Source: Chloroflexi bacterium OLB14 (GTDB taxonomy: Bacteria > Chloroflexota > Anaerolineae > Anaerolineales > Villigracilaceae). From it: a DNA stretch of 64,000 bases. The stretch covers positions 91,473 to 155,472 of the forward strand of contig LMZR01000018.1 of NCBI GenBank assembly GCA_001567105.1, in the 5' to 3' direction. The position numbers and the translations under genes are program-made. The notes under the pieces were generated by a model, which was given only the letters and a program-made list of their open reading frames with translations, ran no database searches and was not told the DNA's origin. Shown here piece by piece: positions 17,808-25,949 of this stretch; position 1 is the first letter of the stretch, and each line of letters begins with the position of its first letter.

Positions 17808-19508
17808 TTATGCACCAACAGTTAATGTTAAAGGCAATATCACTGTAAATGTACTGCCTATGCCAAACTTGCTTGTTACTTGAATTTCACCATTCATCAA
17901 CTCTACTAATTGCTTCACAATAGATAATCCTAAGCCAATACCTCCATGTTGGCGGGTTGTAAACTCCAAATTATTTGCTTGGCGAAATGCATCAAAGATA
18001 AATGGAATTTCACTCTCAGGGATTCCAATGCCTGTATCAGCCACTTCAATTTTCCAGCGCTCAGCATCCACACGTTCTAATGATACAGTAATTGAACCTT
18101 GTTTCGTAAACTTAAGGGCATTATTAGTTAAATTAATTAAAACTTGTTGCAAACGTTGTGAATCGCCAATCAATTCACTTGGCATACTTTCACCAATATG
18201 AGTGATTAACTCTAGTTTCTTATCTGTCACTGCTTTATCCATGGCATGTCGCAAGTTTTCAATAAGAGAAGAGGGCGTAATAGCCTCAGGTTTAACAGTC
18301 AGTTTCCCTGCCCTAATTTGTGCTTCGTTTAACAAGTCTCCAACCATATTGAGCAACCGACTTACATTCACAATCACACGTTCTGTAACTGAAATTTGTT
18401 TTTCGTTTAATGGACCATGCACTTCCTCCTTCAAAATTTCAGCATGACCCATAATGGCATTCAGAGGTGTACGCAACTCATGTGAAACCACTGCCACAAA
18501 GTTATCTTTCATTTTCTCAATTTGTGTTTCTTGGGTAATGTCACGAAATACAGCTACAGAACCAAGCATCTCTTGAGTTTCTAAATCGCGCACATCTGCT
18601 ACACTGGCAGAAAGCACTTTGTTACCCCACTCTACACGCGGATTAATCTCCGAATATTCCGATTTTTGAATTAAGTTTTTAATAGATTGCTGACTTATTT
18701 GAGGAATATCTTTTTTGCTTACAAAATCATTTAATGAGATTCCTTGTAACTCTTCAATAGAAAATTCAGTCAATTGCCCTACTGCTGGGTTGGCAAGCGT
18801 GGCGTTATATTCTCGGTCAAACACAATCACGCCATCAGCAATTGAATTAAGAATAGCTTGATTTCTACCCGATTCAATGCGTTCACGTGCTAAAGCATCT
18901 GCCAGTTCATTAGTTCGCTCAATCACGATCTGGTCGAGGTCTGCATTGATAACTCGCAAATCTTTAAGAGCCGCTTCCAACCCGCTAGAAGCCATCCAAG
19001 AAATGAGGGCGACTAAAAAATAACTCAGGATGGCTGGCGTGTTAGGAAATTGATTGATAGAAAAAGCAAGGATAGTGACAATTACACTACCTGCTATCGC
19101 AAAAAGAAAAGCTGCTTCTGCTCTTAAAATTAAGCTAGCCATCACGATAGGAACGATGAAAACATACAAAGAACGCCCACCAGAAAGCTCTTCAGGAGTA
19201 TCACCAAAACTAATAATTAGCATGATGATTCCTAGAAAAATATAAGCCGATAAGCTACCCTGCCGCTGTTGATTAAGGCGATACACCCCAATCATACTAA
19301 TCAACATGAGAATGCTACCAATCGTAATAAAGTCACTAGTTAATTCAGCTAAACTATTAATGCTGAAGATAGAAATTGGTATTTGTATTAACAATAAAAT
19401 GGTCAACCCTAAGATCATGATGTTTAAGCTTCTTCTCCGCCGTTTATCATCAGGGTCAGGGGATGAAACCTCAATAAAATTTTGAATCCAAGTGGTTATT
19501 GTTTTCAA
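17808..19508 (-). CDS. Membrane sensor histidine kinase with PAS domain
   Basis: A 566-residue hybrid-free sensor kinase. About six hydrophobic helices fill residues ~28-175. A short coiled linker follows, then a PAS domain (~215-325). The HisKA helix has His343 in VVSHELRTPLNAI. The ATPase domain shows N box LTNNALKF, G1 ADTGIGIP and G2 GGIGLGLSI. The start is TTG at 19508, overlapping the TGA stop of the diterpene cyclase (TTGA), so translation is coupled to that gene. The receiver gene follows. The membrane part resembles the small membrane protein that opens this operon. The signal could be the lipid product of the neighbouring enzymes; this is inference. Confidence 0.92.
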   Translation of the reverse strand: MKTITTWIQNFIEVSSPDPDDKRRRRSLNIMILGLTILLLIQIPISIFSINSLAELTSDFITIGSILMLISMIGVYRLNQQRQGSLSAYIFLGIIMLIISFGDTPEELSGGRSLYVFIVPIVMASLILRAEAAFLFAIAGSVIVTILAFSINQFPNTPAILSYFLVALISWMASSGLEAALKDLRVINADLDQIVIERTNELADALARERIESGRNQAILNSIADGVIVFDREYNATLANPAVGQLTEFSIEELQGISLNDFVSKKDIPQISQQSIKNLIQKSEYSEINPRVEWGNKVLSASVADVRDLETQEMLGSVAVFRDITQETQIEKMKDNFVAVVSHELRTPLNAIMGHAEILKEEVHGPLNEKQISVTERVIVNVSRLLNMVGDLLNEAQIRAGKLTVKPEAITPSSLIENLRHAMDKAVTDKKLELITHIGESMPSELIGDSQRLQQVLINLTNNALKFTKQGSITVSLERVDAERWKIEVADTGIGIPESEIPFIFDAFRQANNLEFTTRQHGGIGLGLSIVKQLVELMNGEIQVTSKFGIGSTFTVILPLTLTVGA

Positions 19509-20977
19509 GTTTGTTTTCCGAGTGCTAAAGCGCTAGCCACAGCAGAGTGAATCACGATGTGCGGGCTATATAAACATTTCCCAATCCATAATGGTGGATA
19601 TGGGTTATGTGAATTTGCCTCTAGCCACTCGACTCCTTTCTTAAGGACATTACTATCAATTCTACCTGCACTTTGGTTCCAAACCCATAACGCTTGCATT
19701 GCATAAGCGGTTTCTTCGGCAGTAGACATGTAAGTTCCCCATGCGCCATCAGTATGTTGAGTATCTAAAAGCCAATCAACAGAATCGCTTACCAAGTCAT
19801 TATCATAGCCAGCACAGGCAATAATGGCATGACAAGTTGTGTAATAAGGAGAGGAATGCCATTTATCTAACCAGAAGCGGCTATCTCCTTTAACTTTTTT
19901 GAGGAAGCCCAATGCTTTTTGCACAGAAGGATGTTTGCTTTCAAAACCTGCTTGTCTTAACGCACCCACCACATGAATATTTGCACTAATAGATGTATTC
20001 GCTTCTAACGGATAACATCTAAAAAATTCATCTTCTTCATAACCTAAAATACTTTCAACATCTTTTTTATAACCATATTGATACAGGGTATCAAACACCA
20101 AACTGGTCATGTCACTATCTTTGACGGAATACTGTGTTGCGAATCCGATGCCGAGGTTAGGCACCCAAGCAGTTGAAAGAGAATCAAGCAGAGACAAGAT
20201 ACGAGGCGTGGCTTCAAAATCAGGAATCATTTTCAGATTCCATAATGTCCAAGAAATTTCAAACGCATCAAACGAGGCGACATTTGGGAATCCTCCATCA
20301 GCCTTTACATTGTCTGACAGATATTCAAAGGCACGTTGATTTTTTGGGTTGACATACAAGGAATAATAAGCCGTTGCCGATGGGCTATGACCGATAGAAC
20401 CATTTGATTCTTGTAAGTTTTCAATATCCAACATGTGCAAGCCATCTTCGCCAGCAATTTCAGCAGAGAATGCCATAGTGGTATTGCGATTAATTAAATT
20501 CCCTTTGATTTTAGAAAGTTTTAACTTACGCAATTCATCTAACGAGTTTAAGATTTTATCTCCATGTTGTTTGATGATGCCCAACGCTTGCGCTTCGGCA
20601 ACGAGTGTTGGAATAATCATTTCAAAACCAATGGTTACTTTGTTTGAATCATTTAACACATCTTTCGTAACACCATTGACAATATTTTCTAAGGCTTTGA
20701 CCCCGCGTTCTACTTGATGTTTGCTTTTGATAGGGTCGTATTTTTTTAACGCAATCATGGCTGATAAGGTTGAAATGACTCTATCGTAATAATTGATTGG
20801 AAATTCTGCGCCCCAAGATCCATCTGCAAGTTGGTGGGTGTTTAACCAATCTAATGCACCTTCTGCAATCGCGGGGGCTATGTCTGATAATCTTGCACCC
20901 CAAGCAGTATCGTAGGCTGTGCTGGGCATCATACCTGGACCGATGTTTTCGATGAGTTCGTTGATGAGGGTGTTCAT
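19505..20977 (-). CDS. Class II diterpene cyclase, Rv3377c (halimadienyl diphosphate synthase) type
   Basis: A 490-residue protein of the squalene-hopene cyclase superfamily. It opens with PSTAYDTAW, the hallmark of class II diterpene cyclases, and has QW-type repeats (DGSWGAEFP, DGAWGTY). Segments match M. tuberculosis Rv3377c as I recall it: GFEMIIPTLVAEAQALG, the NLQESNGSIGHSPSA region, ISANIHVVGALRQAG, and WLDKWHSSPYYTT. The protonating motif is DSDMTS, where the classical motif is DxDD; Rv3377c itself has DCDTT at this place, so loss of the last Asp fits this subfamily. Substrate is expected to be geranylgeranyl diphosphate, product a bicyclic halimane- or clerodane-type diphosphate. It is 29 bases after its partner synthase and overlaps the kinase start. 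Confidence 0.9.
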   Translation of the reverse strand: MNTLINELIENIGPGMMPSTAYDTAWGARLSDIAPAIAEGALDWLNTHQLADGSWGAEFPINYYDRVISTLSAMIALKKYDPIKSKHQVERGVKALENIVNGVTKDVLNDSNKVTIGFEMIIPTLVAEAQALGIIKQHGDKILNSLDELRKLKLSKIKGNLINRNTTMAFSAEIAGEDGLHMLDIENLQESNGSIGHSPSATAYYSLYVNPKNQRAFEYLSDNVKADGGFPNVASFDAFEISWTLWNLKMIPDFEATPRILSLLDSLSTAWVPNLGIGFATQYSVKDSDMTSLVFDTLYQYGYKKDVESILGYEEDEFFRCYPLEANTSISANIHVVGALRQAGFESKHPSVQKALGFLKKVKGDSRFWLDKWHSSPYYTTCHAIIACAGYDNDLVSDSVDWLLDTQHTDGAWGTYMSTAEETAYAMQALWVWNQSAGRIDSNVLKKGVEWLEANSHNPYPPLWIGKCLYSPHIVIHSAVASALALGKQT

Positions 20978-21006
20978 GTTTTTTTTTCTTTCCTCTGTGA
21001 TGTAGG

Positions 21007-21909
21007 TTATATAGATGGAAGCCAGATGTTTGAAGTTAACTTGCCTGTGCCTAGCACAACATCTTGCTTTGCTTGATAATATTTTTTGATTTCATTAAAT
21101 GCTTCAGTAGAAAGAGAAAGATAATCTGGCTCTTCTACTCGTCTGGTATATAAATGGTCGTGCAAAATCATGCGCAGTTGTTTTTCATTCATATACAAAG
21201 ATGGCGCAACCGTGAAATACAAATCTTCGCCGCCCCATCTTAAGAAGGGATAATCAAAGACAGATAGGCGATCGAAGCCGATGAAAATATCGGCTTTGTC
21301 AACATATTCTCCATAATAATTTTCGACAATCACATCTCTAGTTGGCACCTCGCCTTTCTTTTGAAAATAATCCACTGCGAATTTTGCGGTTTGCTCATCG
21401 GCTTTGCGTTCATCAGCAAAGACCCCAAAAAATAATCGTGCTTGTTGATGTTGCTGTGTTTTTTGAGTTAAATCATCAAACAATGTGATGATGTTTTTAT
21501 AAGGTGTATTTTCTAAAGCATTTCGATAATCACCATAAAAATTGACTCGCACTTTATCTTCTGCATAAAAAGATAAAAAGTCAGCTTGTGTGGCAATACT
21601 GGCTAAACCTTCTGCGCCAATTTTTTCCATATAATCATCACGGGTCTCTAACACCTCAGCACCAATTACAGGCGTAATTAAAGTTTCTATACCGTGATTA
21701 AAAAATAATTTATAAAGTTCAATATGTTTTTTAATCACGATTTCGGTATAAGCCGCAATGGGGTCATCAAATTGTTTGTCTCCATGTTCTAGCATGAACC
21801 AACGCCTTGTGCCGTTAATGGGAAAGACAACCACTTTTGAGCCACTGGCTTTTACAAGGCTTGCAACTTCTGGTGTGGGTAATTTTAGAAATTCTGGTAA
21901 TGAAATCAT
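21007..21909 (-). CDS. Tuberculosinol-synthase-like diterpene synthase (Rv3378c family)
   Basis: A 300-residue protein of the rare family that includes M. tuberculosis Rv3378c, which removes diphosphate from the bicyclic product of Rv3377c; the fold is that of cis-prenyltransferases. Matching segments include GTRRWF, KLFFNHGIETLI, VRVNFYGDYR, GVFADERKA, ENYYGEYVDKADIFIGFDR and FTVAPSLYM. The active-site motif of Rv3378c is FDGTRRW with catalytic Asp34; here it reads INGTRRW, so the Asp is Asn32 (codon AAC read from 21814-21816). That may change chemistry or acceptor. It is followed by the class II cyclase and preceded, 46 bases away, by a membrane protein in the same direction. Confidence 0.88.
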   Translation of the reverse strand: MISLPEFLKLPTPEVASLVKASGSKVVVFPINGTRRWFMLEHGDKQFDDPIAAYTEIVIKKHIELYKLFFNHGIETLITPVIGAEVLETRDDYMEKIGAEGLASIATQADFLSFYAEDKVRVNFYGDYRNALENTPYKNIITLFDDLTQKTQQHQQARLFFGVFADERKADEQTAKFAVDYFQKKGEVPTRDVIVENYYGEYVDKADIFIGFDRLSVFDYPFLRWGGEDLYFTVAPSLYMNEKQLRMILHDHLYTRRVEEPDYLSLSTEAFNEIKKYYQAKQDVVLGTGKLTSNIWLPSI

Positions 21910-21955
21910 TTTTTCCTTTTGCTTCGTTAAGAGGATTAAAGTAATAATTCTATAG

Positions 21956-22531
21956 TTAGTTAAGGATAAACTCTTTGAGAGGGGTAGCCCAACTGCCGCT
22001 GATCACTGCCACTAGCATGTAAATTAAACTTAATACGGGTGCATCAAATGTGAGGTGTGAAACTTGATAGGGCAGAAGTGTTTTGATTTTTTCTTGCGAT
22101 TGTAAAAATGCAATGACGAAAACAGAAACACAACCTAATAGAGCAATCACATAGCCAGTGCTTAAACTAATACAAAACATTGCTAAGAGTATTGGAATCA
22201 AATAAGCTGCAGATGCAGAAGTGGCTATTCCATAACTCAGCATGTTTGCAAAATTTAACAACAACATTAACAGGATTAAAATCCACGCCGCAAGGCTGAC
22301 CTGATAGTTGAGTGCTAGCCAGATACATCCTGCTAGCATCAGCATGATGCCAACCATGGCAAAGATTGTTTTTACAGTTTCAAAACTTTTTGTGACCAAC
22401 CAATAAATAACCAACAAAAGCATAGCCCCGCTGACAGCAAGTGACGTGATAATTACCACCACAGCACAAGCTTGGTCAAAGAGTGAGTAAGATGAGGGCA
22501 GTAGTGTTAATATTCGATTGATGAAAAGCAT
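21956..22531 (-). CDS. Six-helix membrane protein heading the diterpene operon
   Basis: About 191 residues from the ATG at 22531, which has AAGGAAAG upstream; an in-frame start 33 bases earlier lacks such a site. Six hydrophobic helices cover residues ~18-180, with a short C-terminal tail. The spacing and residues (for example TSASAAYLIPILLAMFCIS) resemble the membrane part of the histidine kinase four genes on, but there is no kinase domain. It lies 46 bases before the Rv3378c-like gene, so it is probably co-transcribed. It may be a detached sensor domain or a lipid carrier; neither is shown by the sequence. Confidence 0.65.
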   Translation of the reverse strand: MLFINRILTLLPSSYSLFDQACAVVVIITSLAVSGAMLLLVIYWLVTKSFETVKTIFAMVGIMLMLAGCIWLALNYQVSLAAWILILLMLLLNFANMLSYGIATSASAAYLIPILLAMFCISLSTGYVIALLGCVSVFVIAFLQSQEKIKTLLPYQVSHLTFDAPVLSLIYMLVAVISGSWATPLKEFILN

Positions 22532-22564
22532 AGGGCTTTCCTTAAAACAATAGAGGAAAATCAA

Positions 22565-22869
22565 TTTCCTTCTTGAATTACATTAAGACAGAGCCTTCAA
22601 ATTAGAGGCTATAGCATCAAATGTGAATTCAATCTATTTGGCATACCGATTTTGTCCTTCAAATTTCCTTTATGCTTTTATGATGAGTTCTTAAACAGTC
22701 TCTATGGTTTAAGAATAGCGAAGTTATATTTTTCCCCTAAGTTAACTTTCACCATAGCAATATATTCGTAATTATATTGATTTGAGATAATTTACTACTT
22801 ACAAAAATGCAAGGAATAGAATGTTGTTTGCATTTTTGCAAATAAGGCGATTAATTGCGTAAACAGAAT
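22565..22869. other. Control region upstream of the diterpene operon
   Basis: Non-coding. It holds a perfect inverted repeat, TTCTTAAAC (22688-22696) and GTTTAAGAA (22707-22715), with a ten-base spacer. This is a candidate operator or leader hairpin for the operon, about 160 bases before the first start. I found no convincing -35/-10 pair on the minus strand. The T/A-rich repeat at 22803-22837 is listed separately. Confidence 0.4.
22803..22837 (-). terminator. Probable terminator of the HD-domain gene
   Basis: AAAAATGCAA (22803-22812) and TTGCATTTTT (22828-22837) form a ten-base inverted repeat. Read on the minus strand it ends in TTTTTGT, 33 bases after the HD gene stop. The stem is AT-rich, so strength is uncertain. 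Confidence 0.5.
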
Positions 22870-23439
22870 TTATTGTTGAATATTCCCAACCAAATCTAAC
22901 TCTGGCGCAATCTTTCGCATGGCTTGAATCACATTGCCAACATGCTCCCAAAGTTCAACGCCAAATTCTTGAGCGGCGTGTTCCATCTCTGCACGATTTG
23001 TCCCTGCGGCAAAGGCTTTATCTTTCCATTTTTTCTTAACCGAACTGGCTTCCAAATCATATAGCGACTTTGATGGACGCACCAACGCAACGGCTGTGAT
23101 TAACCCCGTCACTTCATCACAAGCGCAAATGGCTTTTCTTCTTAACGTATCACGCGCAATGTTCAAATGATCTGCATGGCTCAAAATATCTTGAATGATA
23201 TCTTCGCTTACGCCTCTTTCTCTTAATATCGCCGAACCCGCTTGTGGATGTTGTTCCAACGTTGGGTGAATCTCCCAATCAAAATCGTGCAATAAACCAA
23301 TCAAGCCCCATGCTTCAATATCTTCATTAAATTTCTCAGCATAAAAACGCATGGAGGCTTCAACTGAAAGCATGTGCCTCACCAAACCTTCATTTTTTAC
23401 AAACTCACGCACAATTGATAATGCGGTTTCACGATTCAT
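22870..23439 (-). CDS. HD-domain phosphohydrolase-like protein
   Basis: About 189 residues from the ATG at 23439 (GGAGAG seven bases upstream). The metal-binding His-Asp pair is HDFDW near residue 50. An upstream His is in GLVRHMLSVE, and later His occur in EQHPQAG and SHADH, the usual HD pattern. Such proteins hydrolyse nucleotides or phosphate esters, often tied to tRNA or signalling nucleotides. It resembles the YedJ/YfbR-like small HD proteins found widely in anaerobes. The gap to the upstream gene is 28 bases, so the two may form one transcript. Confidence 0.8.
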   Translation of the reverse strand: MNRETALSIVREFVKNEGLVRHMLSVEASMRFYAEKFNEDIEAWGLIGLLHDFDWEIHPTLEQHPQAGSAILRERGVSEDIIQDILSHADHLNIARDTLRRKAICACDEVTGLITAVALVRPSKSLYDLEASSVKKKWKDKAFAAGTNRAEMEHAAQEFGVELWEHVGNVIQAMRKIAPELDLVGNIQQ

Positions 23440-23467
23440 AATACTCTCCAATTAATGATAGATTTAT

Positions 23468-24064
23468 TTATTCAATCGGTTCAACTTCACCAAGTACTGG
23501 CATGGGCTTTGTAATGAGCACATCCAACATAGCTTGAAAAGTAGCAAACAATTCACGAAAATGCCAATAAGCACGATGACGTTTGAGAAAGTAACGATTG
23601 TTCGATTCTACTCCAACAGATTCTACATCGAACCAATTGCATAGAACCAAAGCACGCGCCATGTGAAATTCTTGAGTTACTAAAATAGCTGTGTTTACTT
23701 GAAAAATATATTTTGCACGGTAACAAGTATCATATGTTCTTCTGCCTGCATAATCTAAAACAATATCTTCATCAGGCACGCCTCGTTCTAAAGCATATTG
23801 GCGCATGGCTTCAGGTTCGTTATATTCGACAAATCTATTATCGCCGCTCATTAATAACTTTTCTACTTTACCTTGTTGATATAAATTGACAGCCGTTTGC
23901 ACACGGTCAGCCAGCACAGGTCCAGCAGAACCATCGCGCAATAAACCTGCGCCAAATACAATGGCAACTTTTGTTTGAGATACTTCATTTATTGCGAGGA
24001 TTCTTGGTTCGGCAAAAAGTGAAAAAATAAGTTTTGGAGTGAATAAACCGATAGCACAAAGCAA
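23468..24064 (-). CDS. DUF218 / SanA-YdcF family membrane protein, N-terminus doubtful
   Basis: A 198-residue reading from TTG at 24064. The DUF218 core is clear: VAIVFGAGL, ADRVQTAVNLYQQGKV, LLMSGDN, EPEAMRQYALERGVP, DYAGRRTYDTCYRAK and LVTQEFHMARAL. The family acts at the envelope and is linked to vancomycin resistance in E. coli SanA. The start is unsatisfying: no ribosome binding site, and the frame stays open upstream through KFFIRIILTST until a stop at 24098-24100 with no Met codon. A dispersed repeat begins just beyond. The gene may use a weak start, or the repeat may have replaced its original beginning. Confidence 0.75.
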   Translation of the reverse strand: MLCAIGLFTPKLIFSLFAEPRILAINEVSQTKVAIVFGAGLLRDGSAGPVLADRVQTAVNLYQQGKVEKLLMSGDNRFVEYNEPEAMRQYALERGVPDEDIVLDYAGRRTYDTCYRAKYIFQVNTAILVTQEFHMARALVLCNWFDVESVGVESNNRYFLKRHRAYWHFRELFATFQAMLDVLITKPMPVLGEVEPIE

Positions 24065-24105
24065 AGTTGATGTGAGAATAATTCGTATAAAAAATTTTTA
24101 TTAAT

Positions 24106-24176
24106 TTGACCATAGACAATAGACCACAAACTGTAGGTGGAATCTAATGATCTATCGTCCACTGTCTACGGTTTGA
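24106..24176. repeat. Dispersed 'gtctatcgtc' intergenic repeat
   Basis: The words gaccatagacaatagacc and gatctatcgtccactgtcta form an imperfect inverted pair. The same family appears at 39384-39414 and 50315-50366. Each copy lies between genes and each is close to the end or start of a minus-strand gene. Confidence 0.65.
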
Positions 24177-24180
24177 TTAT

Positions 24181-25182
24181 TTATTCTATCAAACTTAACA
24201 AATCTAAGCCCGAAGCATTTACCAAGGCAACAAATTCTGCATAGGCAGAATCTTCAATAATTTTAATTTCATCAAATCCATATGCGGTTTGTATGGCAGT
24301 TTTCCCATCAGGCGAAAGCATCAAATCAATAAAAGCGCGTTGAATGACCCGACGTATTTCAAGTGGCACATCTACAGATACAACAATATTTTCGTATGGA
24401 ATAATTTCAGGAATACGCCAAACTACTTTCACTTTATCCAACACATCAGGATAATCAGCTTCGAGCGTGGGTGATGTTCGTGCATCTACAAATGTGGCAC
24501 CAAAGTCGCAGATATCATCAGCATAGACGGCTCTAACCACACTTGGTTGATTACCTAAAAACGCGGCGCTTCTTAACGTGACTTTTGCTTGGTTCAGCAA
24601 CCCCAGCGGAATGACATAGCCTGAAGCGGATGATGAGTCACTCCAGCAGGCTTTTTTTTCTTGAAATTGTTTTAATGCAGAAACCAAGTCGGTGGTGTTT
24701 TCGTTTTTAATTTCATCAAAATAAGATATGAAATTTTTTGTGCGGTTAGCAATAATTTGAGTGCCATAAAAAGTTTTATCACCATTAACTTTTGCTAGCA
24801 GGGCAGTCACTTCATCTCTTTGATATGCACTTGCATAACCATAAGGTGATAGTGAAGTGATATGAGTATTCCCCTTGGAAATAGCTGTTAACAAAGCACT
24901 TTCACTAGGTAGGATTACAGTGACGACATGATAACCAGTACGCTCTTGGATGAATGCGGAAATTACATCTCCTGCGGTAATCATCGCATCTGTTGGGTGA
25001 GCAGAGGGGGCTAAAGCCAAAATAAGAGGGTTGGATTCAGTACCCAACTCTCCGCTAGGTTGAGGCGTTGTTGTGGGGACAGATGTCGGTTGGGGTGTAG
25101 CAGTCGCTTCCACTGGAATTAATCTTGAAGTGAAAGAACAAGCAAGTGTTAGTAGGCTGAAAAGTAAGAAAACTTTTTTCAT
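24181..25182 (-). CDS. PhnD-like phosphate/phosphonate-binding lipoprotein
   Basis: A 333-residue lipoprotein with lipobox TLAC at Cys15 and a short Thr/Pro linker. The body is a type II periplasmic-binding fold of the PhnD / phosphonate family: PLILALAPSAHPTDA, AFIQERTGYHV, the ALLTAISKGNTHI segment, CWSDSSSASGYVIPLG and FGATFVDART. Such proteins deliver oxyanions or similar ligands to an ABC transporter. No permease or ATPase gene is adjacent, so it is an orphan receptor here or feeds a transporter elsewhere. It is divergent from the DUF4230 gene, with about 45 bases between the starts. Confidence 0.82.
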   Translation of the reverse strand: MKKVFLLFSLLTLACSFTSRLIPVEATATPQPTSVPTTTPQPSGELGTESNPLILALAPSAHPTDAMITAGDVISAFIQERTGYHVVTVILPSESALLTAISKGNTHITSLSPYGYASAYQRDEVTALLAKVNGDKTFYGTQIIANRTKNFISYFDEIKNENTTDLVSALKQFQEKKACWSDSSSASGYVIPLGLLNQAKVTLRSAAFLGNQPSVVRAVYADDICDFGATFVDARTSPTLEADYPDVLDKVKVVWRIPEIIPYENIVVSVDVPLEIRRVIQRAFIDLMLSPDGKTAIQTAYGFDEIKIIEDSAYAEFVALVNASGLDLLSLIE

Positions 25183-25226
25183 GTTATAACGTAATCATAA
25201 TATAATAAGTGATTGAAAGGAACACA

Positions 25227-25895
25227 ATGAAAAATACATTTGGCACAATTATGTCATTTCTGATTTTGATTGTCCTTGCGGCTGGGGTCTATTTTATCGT
25301 AGAGACTGTGCGTGAAACTGCGGCGGCGGCGCAACAACCGTTTAATCAGGTTAACCAAGCTAATCAGGCTTTGCAAACGCAGGTGGCGCAATTTATGAAT
25401 CCTACGCCAACCATCATCCCTGACCCTGTGACGTATATTACTGAAATTCGGGCGTTGGCGCGTTTAGAAACGATTCAATATAGTGTTGAAAAAGTAATTA
25501 CGGCTGAAATTGGGCAAGGTACATTTAGTTTTGCTTTTGGAGATAAGCTGTTATTTGTGGCGCATGGTATTGTGATTGCTGGGATTGATATGGAAAAACT
25601 GCAACCAACTGATATGCGCTTTGAAAATAATGTTTTATATGTGCGTTTGCCACCTTCTGAAATTTTTATTGCTACATTAGATAATGAAAAATCTTATGTG
25701 TACGATCGCGAAACAGGTTTGCTAACCAAAGGCGAGGTAGATTTGGAAACCTTAGCTCGCCAAACTGCTGAGGATGAGATTCGTAAGGCGGCATTAGAGG
25801 ATGGGATTTTGGTGCAAGCACAAACGAATGCTGAGAATTATTTGTTTCGCTTTTTTAATGCGCTCGGTTTTGAGAATGTGATTTTTGAGAAGTAG
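25227..25895 (+). CDS. DUF4230 membrane-anchored protein
   Basis: About 222 residues from ATG 25227, which has AAAGGA seven bases upstream; GTG at 25209 is possible but less likely. One N-terminal membrane helix (~6-25) is followed by a Gln/Asn-rich stretch and a short PTPT linker. The DUF4230 domain spans ~70-220, with LETIQYSVEKVI, VAHGIVIAGIDM and VRLPPSEIF. The family is of unknown function and is usually a secreted, anchored protein. TATAATAAG just upstream may hold the -10 element. It ends at a shared bidirectional terminator. Confidence 0.8.
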   Translation: MKNTFGTIMSFLILIVLAAGVYFIVETVRETAAAAQQPFNQVNQANQALQTQVAQFMNPTPTIIPDPVTYITEIRALARLETIQYSVEKVITAEIGQGTFSFAFGDKLLFVAHGIVIAGIDMEKLQPTDMRFENNVLYVRLPPSEIFIATLDNEKSYVYDRETGLLTKGEVDLETLARQTAEDEIRKAALEDGILVQAQTNAENYLFRFFNALGFENVIFEK

Positions 25896-25896
25896 G

Positions 25897-25949
25897 AAAA
25901 TAAGTTCACTGTAGGGAGAGATGTGATTTTCTTGCAGTGAACTTATTTT
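25897..25949. terminator. Bidirectional terminator
   Basis: AAAATAAGTTCACTG (25897-25911) and CAGTGAACTTATTTT (25935-25949) are perfect 15-base inverted repeats, with T-tracts in both directions. It serves the convergent DUF4230 and SH3 lipoprotein genes. Confidence 0.88.
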
